Positions 54,896-63,480 of a stretch of 64,000 nt of DNA are shown in pieces. A program made the translations under genes and the position numbers. Below the pieces are notes generated by a model that had not been told where the DNA came from, ran no database searches, and was given only the letters and a program-made list of their open reading frames with translations. Source of the stretch: RH-AL1 sp965214415 (GTDB taxonomy: Bacteria; Pseudomonadota; Alphaproteobacteria; Rhizobiales; Beijerinckiaceae); NCBI GenBank assembly GCA_965214415.1, contig CBDCBQ010000003.1, positions 2,356,001-2,420,000 on the forward strand. The letters run 5' to 3'. Numbering within the stretch: position 1 is the stretch's first letter; each line of letters opens with the position of its first letter.

Positions 54896-55948
54896 ATGCT
54901 CGCCTACATCGTCCGCCGCCTGCTTTTGATGATCCCGACGATCCTCGGCATCCTCTTCCTCACCTTTCTCATCATGCAATACGCGCCCGGCGGCCCGGTC
55001 GAGCAGATGATCGCGAAGTTCCAGGGCGCGAGCGGCGTCGGCGAGAGCGGTGGCGGCGAGGCGGCCTCGCGCTACCGCGGCTCGCAGGGCCTCGATCCGG
55101 CATTCCGGAAGGAGATCGAGAAGCAATTCGGCTTCGACAAGCCACCGGCCGAGCGCTTCCTGAAGCTACTGGTGGATTACGGTCGGTTCGACTTCGGCCG
55201 CTCTTTCTTCTCGAAGATCCCGGTCGTCGACCTCATCAAGCAGAAGCTGCCCGTCTCGATCTCGCTCGGCCTGTGGATGACGCTGGTTTCGTATCTCGTC
55301 TCGATCCCGCTCGGCATCCGCAAGGCCGTGAGCGACGGGTCGACCTTCGATGTGGCGTCGTCGTTCGTCGTCTCGATCGGCTTCGCGATCCCCGCGTTCC
55401 TCTGGGCGGTGCTGCTGGCGACGCTGTTTTGCGGCGCCTATTATCCGATCTTCCCGCTGCGCGGTTTGACCTCCGACAATTTCGCGCAGCTCTCGGCGCT
55501 CGGGAAAGTGCGGGACTATCTTTGGCATATCGCGATGCCGGTGACGGCACTGACACTTGGTTCGTTCGCGACCGTGACCGCGCTGACGAAGAATTCTTTC
55601 CTTGACGAGATCAACAAGGCCTATGTTCAGACCGCGCGAATGAAGGGCCTGACCCAGCGTCGCGTGCTTTACGGCCATCTCTTTCGCAATGCGATGATGA
55701 TCGTCATCGCCGGCTTTCCCGGAGCATTCGTCGGCGCCTTCTTCACCGGCGCCCTCGTCATCGAGATCATCTTCTCGCTCGATGGGCTCGGCCGTCTCTC
55801 CTATGAGTCCGTCATCGCGCGCGACTATCCGATCGTGTTCGCCAACATCTATATCTTCGCGCTCGTTGGTTTGGTCATCAACCTCGTCTCCGATCTCACC
55901 TACACCTGGGTCGATCCGCGCATCGACTTCGACCGGCGTGACGTATGA
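54896..55948 (+). CDS. yejB: ABC transporter permease YejB
   Basis: 350 residues, DppB-like inner-membrane permease with six hydrophobic segments. Typical parts are IVRRLLLMIPTILGILFLTF with MQYAPGGPVEQ at the N-terminus, PVSISLGLWMTLVSYLVSIP, and the coupling-loop region NKAYVQTARMKGLTQRRVLY. The end VSDLTYTWVDPRIDF is conserved. Starts 16 bases after yejA, and its stop overlaps yejE (ATGA). Confidence 0.95.
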   Translation: MLAYIVRRLLLMIPTILGILFLTFLIMQYAPGGPVEQMIAKFQGASGVGESGGGEAASRYRGSQGLDPAFRKEIEKQFGFDKPPAERFLKLLVDYGRFDFGRSFFSKIPVVDLIKQKLPVSISLGLWMTLVSYLVSIPLGIRKAVSDGSTFDVASSFVVSIGFAIPAFLWAVLLATLFCGAYYPIFPLRGLTSDNFAQLSALGKVRDYLWHIAMPVTALTLGSFATVTALTKNSFLDEINKAYVQTARMKGLTQRRVLYGHLFRNAMMIVIAGFPGAFVGAFFTGALVIEIIFSLDGLGRLSYESVIARDYPIVFANIYIFALVGLVINLVSDLTYTWVDPRIDFDRRDV

Positions 55949-57126
55949 GCGCGCCCGCGTTTCGCGATGAGCTTGCCGCCCCTAGGCTGGCCCCACGCGT
56001 TCCGGCCTCCAGATTTCTCCGGCTCTCGGCGATCAATCAGCGTCGTTTGCGCATTTTCCGCAACCACCGGCGCGGCTTCTGGTCGTTCTGCGTCTTCATG
56101 GTGGTCTTCGCGATCTCGCTCTTCGCCGAGCTCGTCGCCAACGATCGTCCGATCATCGCCTCCTACAGGGGCGAGATCCTGTTTCCGATCATAATCGACT
56201 ACCCTGACGACAAATTCGGCGGCTTCACCGCCTTCGCCGATTATCGCTACAAGGAGACCGCCGACGAGATCAACGCGCATGGTTGGATGGTGTGGCCGCC
56301 GATCCGCTTCTCGTATCGCACCGTGAATTACGCATCAGCCACGCCCGCGCCCTCGCCGCCGACTTGGACGCTGACGAAAGCGCAGTGCGAGGCCGCCGGC
56401 GCGGCCGCGGCCAAGGCCGCTGGCGGCCCCAATCGCGGCTGTGCCGCTGTCGAAAACGATTGGCTCGGCACCGACGAGGTCGATCGCGACGTGCTCGCCC
56501 GCGTGATCTACGGCATGCGCGCCTCGATCCTGTTCGGGCTCGCGCTGACTTTCGTCTCGTCGATCATCGGCGTCGCGGCGGGCGCGGTGCAAGGCTATTT
56601 CGGCGGCTGGACGGACCTGCTCTTCCAGCGCTTCATCGAGGTGTGGGCGTCGCTGCCGCAGCTCTATATCCTGATCATCATCTCATCCTTCATCGCGCCG
56701 AGCATTCTCTCGCTGCTCGGCATCCTGCTCCTGTTCTCCTGGGTGAACCTCGTCCTTGTCGTGCGCGCCGAGTTCTTGCGCGCGCGGAATTACGAATACG
56801 TGCGCGCGGCGCGTGCGCTTGGGCTCGGCAACATGAAGATCATGGTGAAGCACGTGCTGCCGAATGCGACGGTGGCGACGCTCACGCTGCTTCCGTTCGT
56901 GATGTCGGGCTCGGTCACGGCGCTTACCGCGCTCGATTTCCTCGGCCTCGGCCAGCCGCCGGGCTCGGCCTCGCTCGGCGAGCTGCTGCAGGAGGGCAAG
57001 GATCATCTGGAGGCGCCGTGGCTCGCGCTCGCCGGCTTCTTCTCGACCGGCCTCATCCTGTCGCTGCTCGTCTTCATCGGCGAGGGCGTGCGCGACGCCT
57101 TCGACCCGCGCAAGACGCTGGCATGA
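55945..57126 (+). CDS. yejE: ABC transporter permease YejE
   Basis: 393 residues, DppC-like permease. The N-terminus carries NQRRLRIFRNHRRGFWSFCV and FAELVANDRPI, and the family-specific insertion WLGTDEVDRDVLARVIYGMR follows near 175. The coupling region is NYEYVRAARALGLGNMKIMV. A periplasmic insertion (about 115-170) with TPAPSPPTWTLTKAQCEA is longer than in many DppC proteins but usual for YejE. Coupled to yejB; yejF follows nine bases later. Confidence 0.95.
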   Translation: MSAPAFRDELAAPRLAPRVPASRFLRLSAINQRRLRIFRNHRRGFWSFCVFMVVFAISLFAELVANDRPIIASYRGEILFPIIIDYPDDKFGGFTAFADYRYKETADEINAHGWMVWPPIRFSYRTVNYASATPAPSPPTWTLTKAQCEAAGAAAAKAAGGPNRGCAAVENDWLGTDEVDRDVLARVIYGMRASILFGLALTFVSSIIGVAAGAVQGYFGGWTDLLFQRFIEVWASLPQLYILIIISSFIAPSILSLLGILLLFSWVNLVLVVRAEFLRARNYEYVRAARALGLGNMKIMVKHVLPNATVATLTLLPFVMSGSVTALTALDFLGLGQPPGSASLGELLQEGKDHLEAPWLALAGFFSTGLILSLLVFIGEGVRDAFDPRKTLA

Positions 57127-57135
57127 AGATGTCTC

Positions 57136-58749
57136 GTGCCTGACACCCCCCTGCTCGAGATCCGCGACCTCACCATCGCCTTCGGCAGCGCCCGTGCCGT
57201 GGACGGCATCTCGCTGTCGCTCGCAAAGGGCCGCACTCTTGCGCTGGTCGGCGAGTCCGGCTCCGGCAAGTCGGTCACCGCGTTGTCGATCCCACGCGTG
57301 CTGCCTACCGGCACGCGCATCGAGGGCGAGATCCGCTTGGATGGCGAGAATCTTCTCGACGCCGACGAGACGCGGCTGCGTGCGCTGCGCGGCTCCGCCA
57401 TCACCATGGTTTTCCAGGAACCGATGACCTCGCTGAACCCGCTCCACACGATCGAGCGGCAGGTCGGCGAGATCCTCGAGGTGCACGGCATGCGCGGCCA
57501 GGGCCAGCGGCGTGCCCGCACGCTCGAGCTTCTCGGCGAAGTAGGTCTACGCGATCCAGCCGAGCGGCTCGGCGCCTATCCACACCAGCTCTCCGGCGGG
57601 CAGCGGCAGCGCGTGATGATCGCGATGGCGCTCGCCAACCGCCCGGATCTGCTGATCGCCGACGAGCCGACGACCGCGCTCGACGTCACTGTTCAAGCGC
57701 AGATCCTCGCTCTCCTGAAAAACATGCAGGCCAAGCACGGCATGGCGATGCTGTTCATCACGCACGATCTCGGCATCGTGCGCCGTCTCGCCGACGACGT
57801 CGCCATCATGCAGAAGGGCAAGATCGTCGAGACCGGCCCGGCCGCGTCCGTGTTTGCTTCGCCGCGCCATGCCTATACGCGCATGCTGCTCGCGGCCGAG
57901 CCGAAGGGTGCCGCGCCGCCCTTTCAGGGTGATGCCAAACCAGTCGTCGCGGTCGACGACGTGCGCGTCCATTTTCCGATCAAGAAGGGCCTGATGCGCC
58001 GTACCGTCGGCGTCGTGAAGGCGGTCGATGGGATTTCCATGATCGTCCGCGAGGGCCAGACCGTCGGCGTCGTTGGCGAGTCGGGGTCGGGCAAGACCAC
58101 GCTCGGTCTCGCCATCCTGCGGCTCATCTCCTCGCAAGGGCGGATCGCCTATCTCGGACGACCGATCGAAGGATTGGGCTTCGCCGCCATGCGCCCGCTA
58201 CGGCGCGACATGCAGATCGTCTTCCAGGACCCTTACGGCTCACTGTCGCCGCGCATGCCGATCGCCGACATCGTCGGCGAGGGCCTGGCGATCCTGAAAC
58301 CCGGCCTGCCGGCGGCGGAGCGTCGCGAGATCGTCGCGCGTGCGCTCGCGGAAACTGGGCTCGATCCCGCGACGATGGATCGCTATCCGCACGAGTTCTC
58401 CGGCGGTCAGCGCCAACGTATCGCGATTGCCCGCGCGATGGTGCTGGAGCCGCGCTTCGTCGTGCTCGACGAGCCCACCTCGGCACTCGACATGTCGGTG
58501 CAGGCACAGATCGTCGATCTCTTACGCGATCTCCAGGCAAAGCGCGGCCTCGCCTATCTGTTCATCTCGCACGACCTCAAGGTGGTGCGAGCGCTGGCGA
58601 GCGAGATCGTCGTGATGCGCGACGGCAAGGTCGTCGAGGCCGGCCCCGCCCGCGACATTTTCGATACGCCGAAAGACGACTACACCAGGGCGTTGTTCGC
58701 CGCCGCGTTCGACACGCGGGCCACGTCCGAGCGCGTCCTGTCGCAATAG
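57136..58749 (+). CDS. yejF: ABC transporter ATP-binding protein YejF, two nucleotide-binding domains
   Basis: 537 residues with two fused ATPase domains. The first has Walker A GESGSGKS from Gly39, signature LSGGQRQRVMIAMALANRP and Walker B LLIADEPTTALD; the second has GESGSGKT from Gly314, FSGGQRQRIAIARAMVLEP and FVVLDEPTSALD. The start is a GTG at 57136, the only suitable codon before PLLEIRDLTIAFG. It completes yejABEF, an importer of oligopeptides and related compounds such as microcin C. Confidence 0.95.
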   Translation: MPDTPLLEIRDLTIAFGSARAVDGISLSLAKGRTLALVGESGSGKSVTALSIPRVLPTGTRIEGEIRLDGENLLDADETRLRALRGSAITMVFQEPMTSLNPLHTIERQVGEILEVHGMRGQGQRRARTLELLGEVGLRDPAERLGAYPHQLSGGQRQRVMIAMALANRPDLLIADEPTTALDVTVQAQILALLKNMQAKHGMAMLFITHDLGIVRRLADDVAIMQKGKIVETGPAASVFASPRHAYTRMLLAAEPKGAAPPFQGDAKPVVAVDDVRVHFPIKKGLMRRTVGVVKAVDGISMIVREGQTVGVVGESGSGKTTLGLAILRLISSQGRIAYLGRPIEGLGFAAMRPLRRDMQIVFQDPYGSLSPRMPIADIVGEGLAILKPGLPAAERREIVARALAETGLDPATMDRYPHEFSGGQRQRIAIARAMVLEPRFVVLDEPTSALDMSVQAQIVDLLRDLQAKRGLAYLFISHDLKVVRALASEIVVMRDGKVVEAGPARDIFDTPKDDYTRALFAAAFDTRATSERVLSQ

Positions 58750-58771
58750 CGACCTGCGTCTTAGGCCCGCG

Positions 58772-60376
58772 TCAATGCACCTGCGCCGCGGGCACGGAGA
58801 CGAGAACCGGCGCGGCGACCGTTGGCGTCGTCAACACGGACGGGACGATCGCCTTCGGTTCGGGATAGGTCAGCTCCCAACCACCACCGAGCGCCTTGTA
58901 GAGCGCGATCAGATCGACCGACACGTTGGTCTGGCTCTGCGCGAGCTGCTGCTCGGCACTGAGCACGGTGCGCGCATCGTCGAGCAGCGTAGTGAATTCG
59001 GCGACGCCCTGGTCATAGCGCGAGCGCGCCAGCACCAGGGCCTGCTTGGCATGCTCGACCTGCGACCTGAGGCTCTCGCGCCGCACCTGCTCGGTCTTGT
59101 AGGACGTCAGCGAGTTGACGATGTCGTGCCAGGCCGACAGCACCGCCTTGTGGTAGGCAACCGCCGCCTCCTGCTGCGCCTTCTCCTGCATCACGAGGTT
59201 TGCCTTGAGCTTGCCGCCCTCGAAGATCGGCAATGTCACGGCCGGACCAATATTCATGTACTGTAGCGACGACCCTCTGAAGAGCGTTCGCGGCTCCAAC
59301 GCCTGCAGGGTCGGGCTGCCGTTCAACCTCACGCTCGGATAGAATTCGGCGATGGCGACGCCGATGTTGGCGGTCGCCGCGTGGAGCTGAGCCTCGGCCA
59401 TCCGGATGTCGGGACGGCGGCGCGCCAGCTCCGACGGCAACCCGACCGGCACGCGCGGCGGATTCAGGGGGATCGCTCGCGGTCCGATAAGTTCGCCCGA
59501 CAAACCCAGCGGCGGTTCGTCGAGAAGCAAACTGATCGCGTTGATGCCCGACAGGACCTGCGCCTGGAGCTGCGGGATCTGCGCCTTCACCGAATCGACC
59601 TGGGCGGCGGCGCTTTCCACATCGAGACCGGTGACGAGGCCCTTCTCCATCCGCACGCGGGTGACGTTGAGGATCTCCTCCTCCACCTTGATGTTGTCTC
59701 TCGCGATCTTGATCTGGGCCTGCTCGCCGCGCAGGTTCACGTAATCTCGCGCAAGCTCGGCGAAGCTCGAGACCAGCGTGTCGCGACGCATTTCCGCGTT
59801 GCCGGCGAGTTGGGCGTCGGCCGCCTCGACTTGGCGCGCGACGTGGCCCCAGAGATCGAGCTCCCACGACGCGTCGAAGCCCACCGAATAGACGTTGAAA
59901 CCGCTCTCGAGGTGCTGAAAGCCCTGTTGAATGCCCTGCGAGCCGCTTGTGGCGCCGCCGGCGGCAAATTGAGTTGGCGGGATGATCGCCAGCGCGCCGT
60001 TCTTGCTGAATGCCTCGCGATAATCGTTTGCGGTCCCGCTCAATGTCGGCAACTCGGCCGCCGCCGTCGAGGCGCGTTGCGCGCGGCTCTCGGCAAGCCG
60101 CAGCGTGGCGGTGCGAACGTCGAGGTTCTCGTCGGCGACGCGGCTTTCGAGCTTGGACAGCTCGGCGTCGTGGAAGACATGCCACCATTCGACATCGCTC
60201 GGCGCGCTTGTCGTGCCAGCTAGGACCGCGACAGGAGACGCGATGGGCTTGCCGATATCGAGGAAGCTGCGGCTGTCGGTCGTCACGGGCACGGGCGGCG
60301 TGAAATTCGGCCCGACGCAGCCGGCAAGCAGCGCCGCGCAGCCCGCCAGGGCGACGTGCCTCCCCGCCCTGATCAT
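58772..60376 (-). CDS. Outer-membrane efflux lipoprotein, NodT/OprM family
   Basis: 534 residues. The signal peptide ends in a lipobox LLAGC (Cys at about residue 20), followed by VGPNFTPPVPV, the standard start of the NodT/OprM family. The TolC-like helical barrel is visible in two repeats, such as RTATLRLAESRAQRA and ARRRPDIRMAEAQLHAATAN (about residue 325). The ATG at 60376 gives the lipoprotein signal directly; it lies one base past the stop of the pump gene, and an in-frame ATG at 60394 would overlap that gene. Third gene of the efflux operon. Confidence 0.92.
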   Translation of the reverse strand: MIRAGRHVALAGCAALLAGCVGPNFTPPVPVTTDSRSFLDIGKPIASPVAVLAGTTSAPSDVEWWHVFHDAELSKLESRVADENLDVRTATLRLAESRAQRASTAAAELPTLSGTANDYREAFSKNGALAIIPPTQFAAGGATSGSQGIQQGFQHLESGFNVYSVGFDASWELDLWGHVARQVEAADAQLAGNAEMRRDTLVSSFAELARDYVNLRGEQAQIKIARDNIKVEEEILNVTRVRMEKGLVTGLDVESAAAQVDSVKAQIPQLQAQVLSGINAISLLLDEPPLGLSGELIGPRAIPLNPPRVPVGLPSELARRRPDIRMAEAQLHAATANIGVAIAEFYPSVRLNGSPTLQALEPRTLFRGSSLQYMNIGPAVTLPIFEGGKLKANLVMQEKAQQEAAVAYHKAVLSAWHDIVNSLTSYKTEQVRRESLRSQVEHAKQALVLARSRYDQGVAEFTTLLDDARTVLSAEQQLAQSQTNVSVDLIALYKALGGGWELTYPEPKAIVPSVLTTPTVAAPVLVSVPAAQVH

Positions 60377-60377
60377 A

Positions 60378-62135
60378 TCAGTGACCGCCACCACCGCCGC
60401 CCGCTGCCATTTTCTTGGAGATCAGAAAACAGAACGGAACGACGAGAAAAGCAATGACCGACGCGTACATAAAGACGTTGGCATAGGCCAAAGTCGCCGC
60501 CTGTTTCAAATATGTTTGATAGAGCTGGCCGACCGCGGCGTCATGCACAGTGCTCGCGGCGCGCCCGAGCGTTCGCAGCGTGTCTTCGGCCTTGGCGATG
60601 TAGCTGTTGTAGCCCGCGTGCAACGGGGTCATGAATTGTGAGATATTCGCCTGGTCGGCCTGCGTGCGCTCCGTGACCATCGCCGTCGACAACGAGATGC
60701 CGATCGATCCGAAGACATTGCGGAACATCGAGAAAATGGCCGCACCATCGCTGCGCAGCCGCTGCGGTAACGTCAGGTAGGCGATCTGCGAGATCGGCAC
60801 GAATAGAAACGCCAAGGCCGCGGTCTGCGCGCTGCGCATGTACACCAGCGTCTTGAAGTCGATCGAAAGCACCAGGCCGGCCGAGTAGAAGAGCGCGCAT
60901 CCCATCAGGAAGAAGCCGAACATCACGATCCAGCGTATCTGGACGCGCTTCATCACCTGCCCGACGATCGGAATCAGCACGATGACCACGATTCCGCCCG
61001 GCGACAGGATAAGGCCGGCGATGGTTGCCGTGTAGCCAAGCTCCATCTGCGCGAATTGTGGAATGATGACGGAACTCGCGTACAGGATCGCGCCCATCGC
61101 CCCGATGAAAAGGCAGCCGAGCGCGAAATTCTTGTCCTTGAAGATGTCGAGGTTGACGATCGGTTTCTTGGCGGTGAGCAGCCAGACGATCGCACCGCCG
61201 ATGCCGAGAAACGCAAAGACGGCGAGGGTGCGGATGATCGGAGAGCCGAACCAGTCCCAATCCTCGCCCTTGTCGATCATCACCTGCATGCTGCCGAGAC
61301 CAATCGTGATGAGCGACAGGCCGATGTAGTCGATACCGCGCGCCTTGCGCTTCTGCTTGGCGTTTTCCCACGGCGGGTCCTCGACCAGGATGTAGTTGAT
61401 GACAACCGCGAAGATGCCGACGGGCACGTTGACGAAGAAGATCCAGCGCCACGTGTACGTGTCGGTGATCCAGCCGCCCAGCGTCGGTCCGAGCACGGGT
61501 GCGACGATCGTCGCGACCGCAGTAAGGCCGAATGCCGCGCCGCGCTTCGCCGGCGGGAACGTGTCGAGGATGATGGATTGCTGGTTTGGCTGCAAACCGC
61601 CGCCGAAGAAGCCTTGGAACAAGCGGAAGATGATCAGCTGGCCGAGCGACTGGGAAATCCCGCAGAGGAAGGAGAAGACCGTGAACATGGCGAGGCAGAT
61701 GAGGAAATAGCGCTTGCGCCCGATCGTGTCGGAGATCCATCCCGACACCGTGAGCACGATGCCGTTGGCGACAAGATAGGCCGTCAGCGCGTAGGTCGCC
61801 TCGTCGCTCGAGGCCGCAAGCGAGCCGGCGATGTGCGGCAATGCGACGTTGACGATCGTCGTATCCAAGATCTCCATGAACGCGGCCAGCGTTACGGAGA
61901 CCGCGATCAGCCACGGATTGAACGAGGGCTTCCAATTCTGCTCGGCAGGCGCGGCTGCCTTGTCCGCCCCGTTCTTGCCGTTTCCGTTGCCGGCTTTCCC
62001 GTTGGTGGCGTTGCCGTTCTTGCCGTTGCCGTTCTTGCCGTTGCCGTTCTTGCCGTTGCCGTCTTTGGTGGTGCTCCCGGACTTGCCGTTGCCCGCCTTA
62101 CGGGACGCCGGCGTGTCGCCCCCGGCATCGCTCAT
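60378..62135 (-). CDS. emrB: MFS drug efflux pump, EmrB/DHA2 family
   Basis: 585 residues, 14 membrane segments, proton-driven exporter. Typical motifs are VTLAAFMEILDTTIVNVALP in the first segment, SDTIGRKRYFLICLAMF and GGGLQPNQQSIILDTFP, with GPTLGGWITDTYTWRWIFFV (motif C region). The first 65 residues are unusual: before the membrane part lies a Gly/Asn/Lys repeat (KDGNGKNGNGKNGNGKNGNA) encoded by tandem repeats at about 61970-62095. The ATG overlaps the stop of the adaptor gene (ATGA). Works with EmrA and the outer-membrane lipoprotein. Confidence 0.94.
   Translation of the reverse strand: MSDAGGDTPASRKAGNGKSGSTTKDGNGKNGNGKNGNGKNGNATNGKAGNGNGKNGADKAAAPAEQNWKPSFNPWLIAVSVTLAAFMEILDTTIVNVALPHIAGSLAASSDEATYALTAYLVANGIVLTVSGWISDTIGRKRYFLICLAMFTVFSFLCGISQSLGQLIIFRLFQGFFGGGLQPNQQSIILDTFPPAKRGAAFGLTAVATIVAPVLGPTLGGWITDTYTWRWIFFVNVPVGIFAVVINYILVEDPPWENAKQKRKARGIDYIGLSLITIGLGSMQVMIDKGEDWDWFGSPIIRTLAVFAFLGIGGAIVWLLTAKKPIVNLDIFKDKNFALGCLFIGAMGAILYASSVIIPQFAQMELGYTATIAGLILSPGGIVVIVLIPIVGQVMKRVQIRWIVMFGFFLMGCALFYSAGLVLSIDFKTLVYMRSAQTAALAFLFVPISQIAYLTLPQRLRSDGAAIFSMFRNVFGSIGISLSTAMVTERTQADQANISQFMTPLHAGYNSYIAKAEDTLRTLGRAASTVHDAAVGQLYQTYLKQAATLAYANVFMYASVIAFLVVPFCFLISKKMAAGGGGGGH
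61970..62095. repeat. Tandem repeats encoding a Gly/Asn/Lys-rich tail in EmrB
   Basis: CCGTTGCCGTTCTTG-like units of 15 bases recur head to tail (clear at 62014-62065, diverged on both sides). They encode NGKNG/GNGKN repeats on the cytoplasmic N-terminus of the pump. In-frame units allow length variation without loss of the protein. Confidence 0.75.
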
Positions 62136-63361
62136 CGCACCGTCACCGTCGGCTCGACGGACAGCCCGAGCGGCAGCGGCAACGTCGGATCAAGGCCGGA
62201 ATCAACGACGATCTTGACAGGCACGCGCTGCACGATCTTGACGAAATTGCCCGTCGCGTTCTCAGCGGGAAATGCCGAGAATTTCGAGCCTGAGCCGAGC
62301 TGGATCGAATCGACATGGCCGCGCAGCTCGAGGCCAGGATAGGCGTCGACGGTGATCCTCGCGCTCTGCCCTGGCCGCATCAAGTTGAGCTGCGTCTCCT
62401 TGAAGTTGGCGGTGACCCAAACCTGCGGCGAGACGACATTGAAGATCTGTTGCCCGACCGAGACATAATTGCCCATCTCGACGTTGCGGCGCGTGATCCA
62501 GCCGTCCTGCGGCGCTCGCACCACGGTATAGGACAAGTTCAGGTTGGCCTGATCGAGCTTCGCCTGAGCCTGCAGCAGCGATCCCGCCGTATTGCGCACC
62601 TGCGCCTCGGACTGGCCGATGTTCTGCTGCACTGGCGTCGCCTGGACCACCCGCGCCTGATCGAGCAGCACGTTCGCCTGCGCTTGCTGGAGCGCGGACA
62701 TCGCCGCATCGACCTCCTGCTGCGTTGTCGCCTGGCGTGGCAGGCTTTTCTGGCGGGCGAAGTCGGCCTGCCGTTGCACGAGCATGGCCTTTGCGGAATC
62801 AAGATTCGCCTGCGCCGCCTGAAGCGCGGCTGGAAAATTCTTCTTGGCGATCTCGGCGGCGAATTTCTGGCCCGCGAGCTGGGCTTGCGCGGTGTCGACC
62901 TCGCCTTGCGATTGATCGCGGTCGTTGATGAATTGGCGCGGATCGATATGAATCAGCGCCTGGCCGCGTCGCACGAACTGGTTGTCTGTCACATCAAGCG
63001 AGACGACGCGGCCGGCGACCCTTGGCGCGATCTGAACCGCGCGACCATCGGTGTAGGCGTCGTCGGTGTCCTCGGTATTGAGCCCGGAGAGCCACCAGTA
63101 GATCCCGCCGAGCGCGAGAAGCACGACGACGATGATCGCGACGAAGTAGACCTTCGGGCGACGCTTTTTGCGCGTCTCCTGGTCTTGGCGAGACTGCTCG
63201 TCCTCGTCGTCCCCGCCCGCGTCCTCGCCGCTGGCTTCGTCCGCGTCGTCATGCTCCGCCTCGTCCTCGTGGACGTCCTGGCGCTCAGCCGTCTGCGCAT
63301 CGCCATGCTGATCGTGGCGGTCGGCGTGCTGCACTTCGGTTGATGGTTCACTGCGCGTCAT
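62132..63361 (-). CDS. emrA: EmrA-type efflux adaptor (HlyD family)
   Basis: 409 residues. An acidic and His-rich N-terminal tail (HADRHDQHGDAQ with EDEAEHDDADEASGEDAGG, residues 12-60) precedes one membrane span (VYFVAIIVVVLLALGGIYWW, about 73-92). Then come the barrel-sandwich half DDAYTDGRAVQIAPRVAGRV, a long coiled-coil hairpin (about 140-270), and the beta-barrel with VRAPQDGWITRRNVEMGNYV and WVTANFKETQLNLMRPGQ. It links EmrB to the outer-membrane lipoprotein. The ATG at 63361 is chosen; the open frame upstream antisense to the regulator is not used. First gene of the three-gene operon. Confidence 0.93.
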   Translation of the reverse strand: MTRSEPSTEVQHADRHDQHGDAQTAERQDVHEDEAEHDDADEASGEDAGGDDEDEQSRQDQETRKKRRPKVYFVAIIVVVLLALGGIYWWLSGLNTEDTDDAYTDGRAVQIAPRVAGRVVSLDVTDNQFVRRGQALIHIDPRQFINDRDQSQGEVDTAQAQLAGQKFAAEIAKKNFPAALQAAQANLDSAKAMLVQRQADFARQKSLPRQATTQQEVDAAMSALQQAQANVLLDQARVVQATPVQQNIGQSEAQVRNTAGSLLQAQAKLDQANLNLSYTVVRAPQDGWITRRNVEMGNYVSVGQQIFNVVSPQVWVTANFKETQLNLMRPGQSARITVDAYPGLELRGHVDSIQLGSGSKFSAFPAENATGNFVKIVQRVPVKIVVDSGLDPTLPLPLGLSVEPTVTVR

Positions 63362-63480
63362 AGGTCTATCCGACCCTCTGTCGAACGCTCGAGTATGGAA
63401 GTTGCGGGGTGGCGCGATTGATGATTGTGTGATCAGCCTAAGCGAACCCGCCGGTTCGCCTATTAAAAGGAAGCTCACGC
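63362..63480. promoter_or_regulatory. Probable operator region between emrA and the TetR gene
   Basis: Two inverted repeats lie here: TGAT-N6-ATCA (63422-63435) and CGAACC-N4-GGTTCG (63443-63458, perfect arms). Both are plausible TetR operators in the divergent control region. They overlap the first codons of the regulator if its GTG start at 63429 is right. A TATTAA at 63461-63466 looks like a -10 box. Confidence 0.45.
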
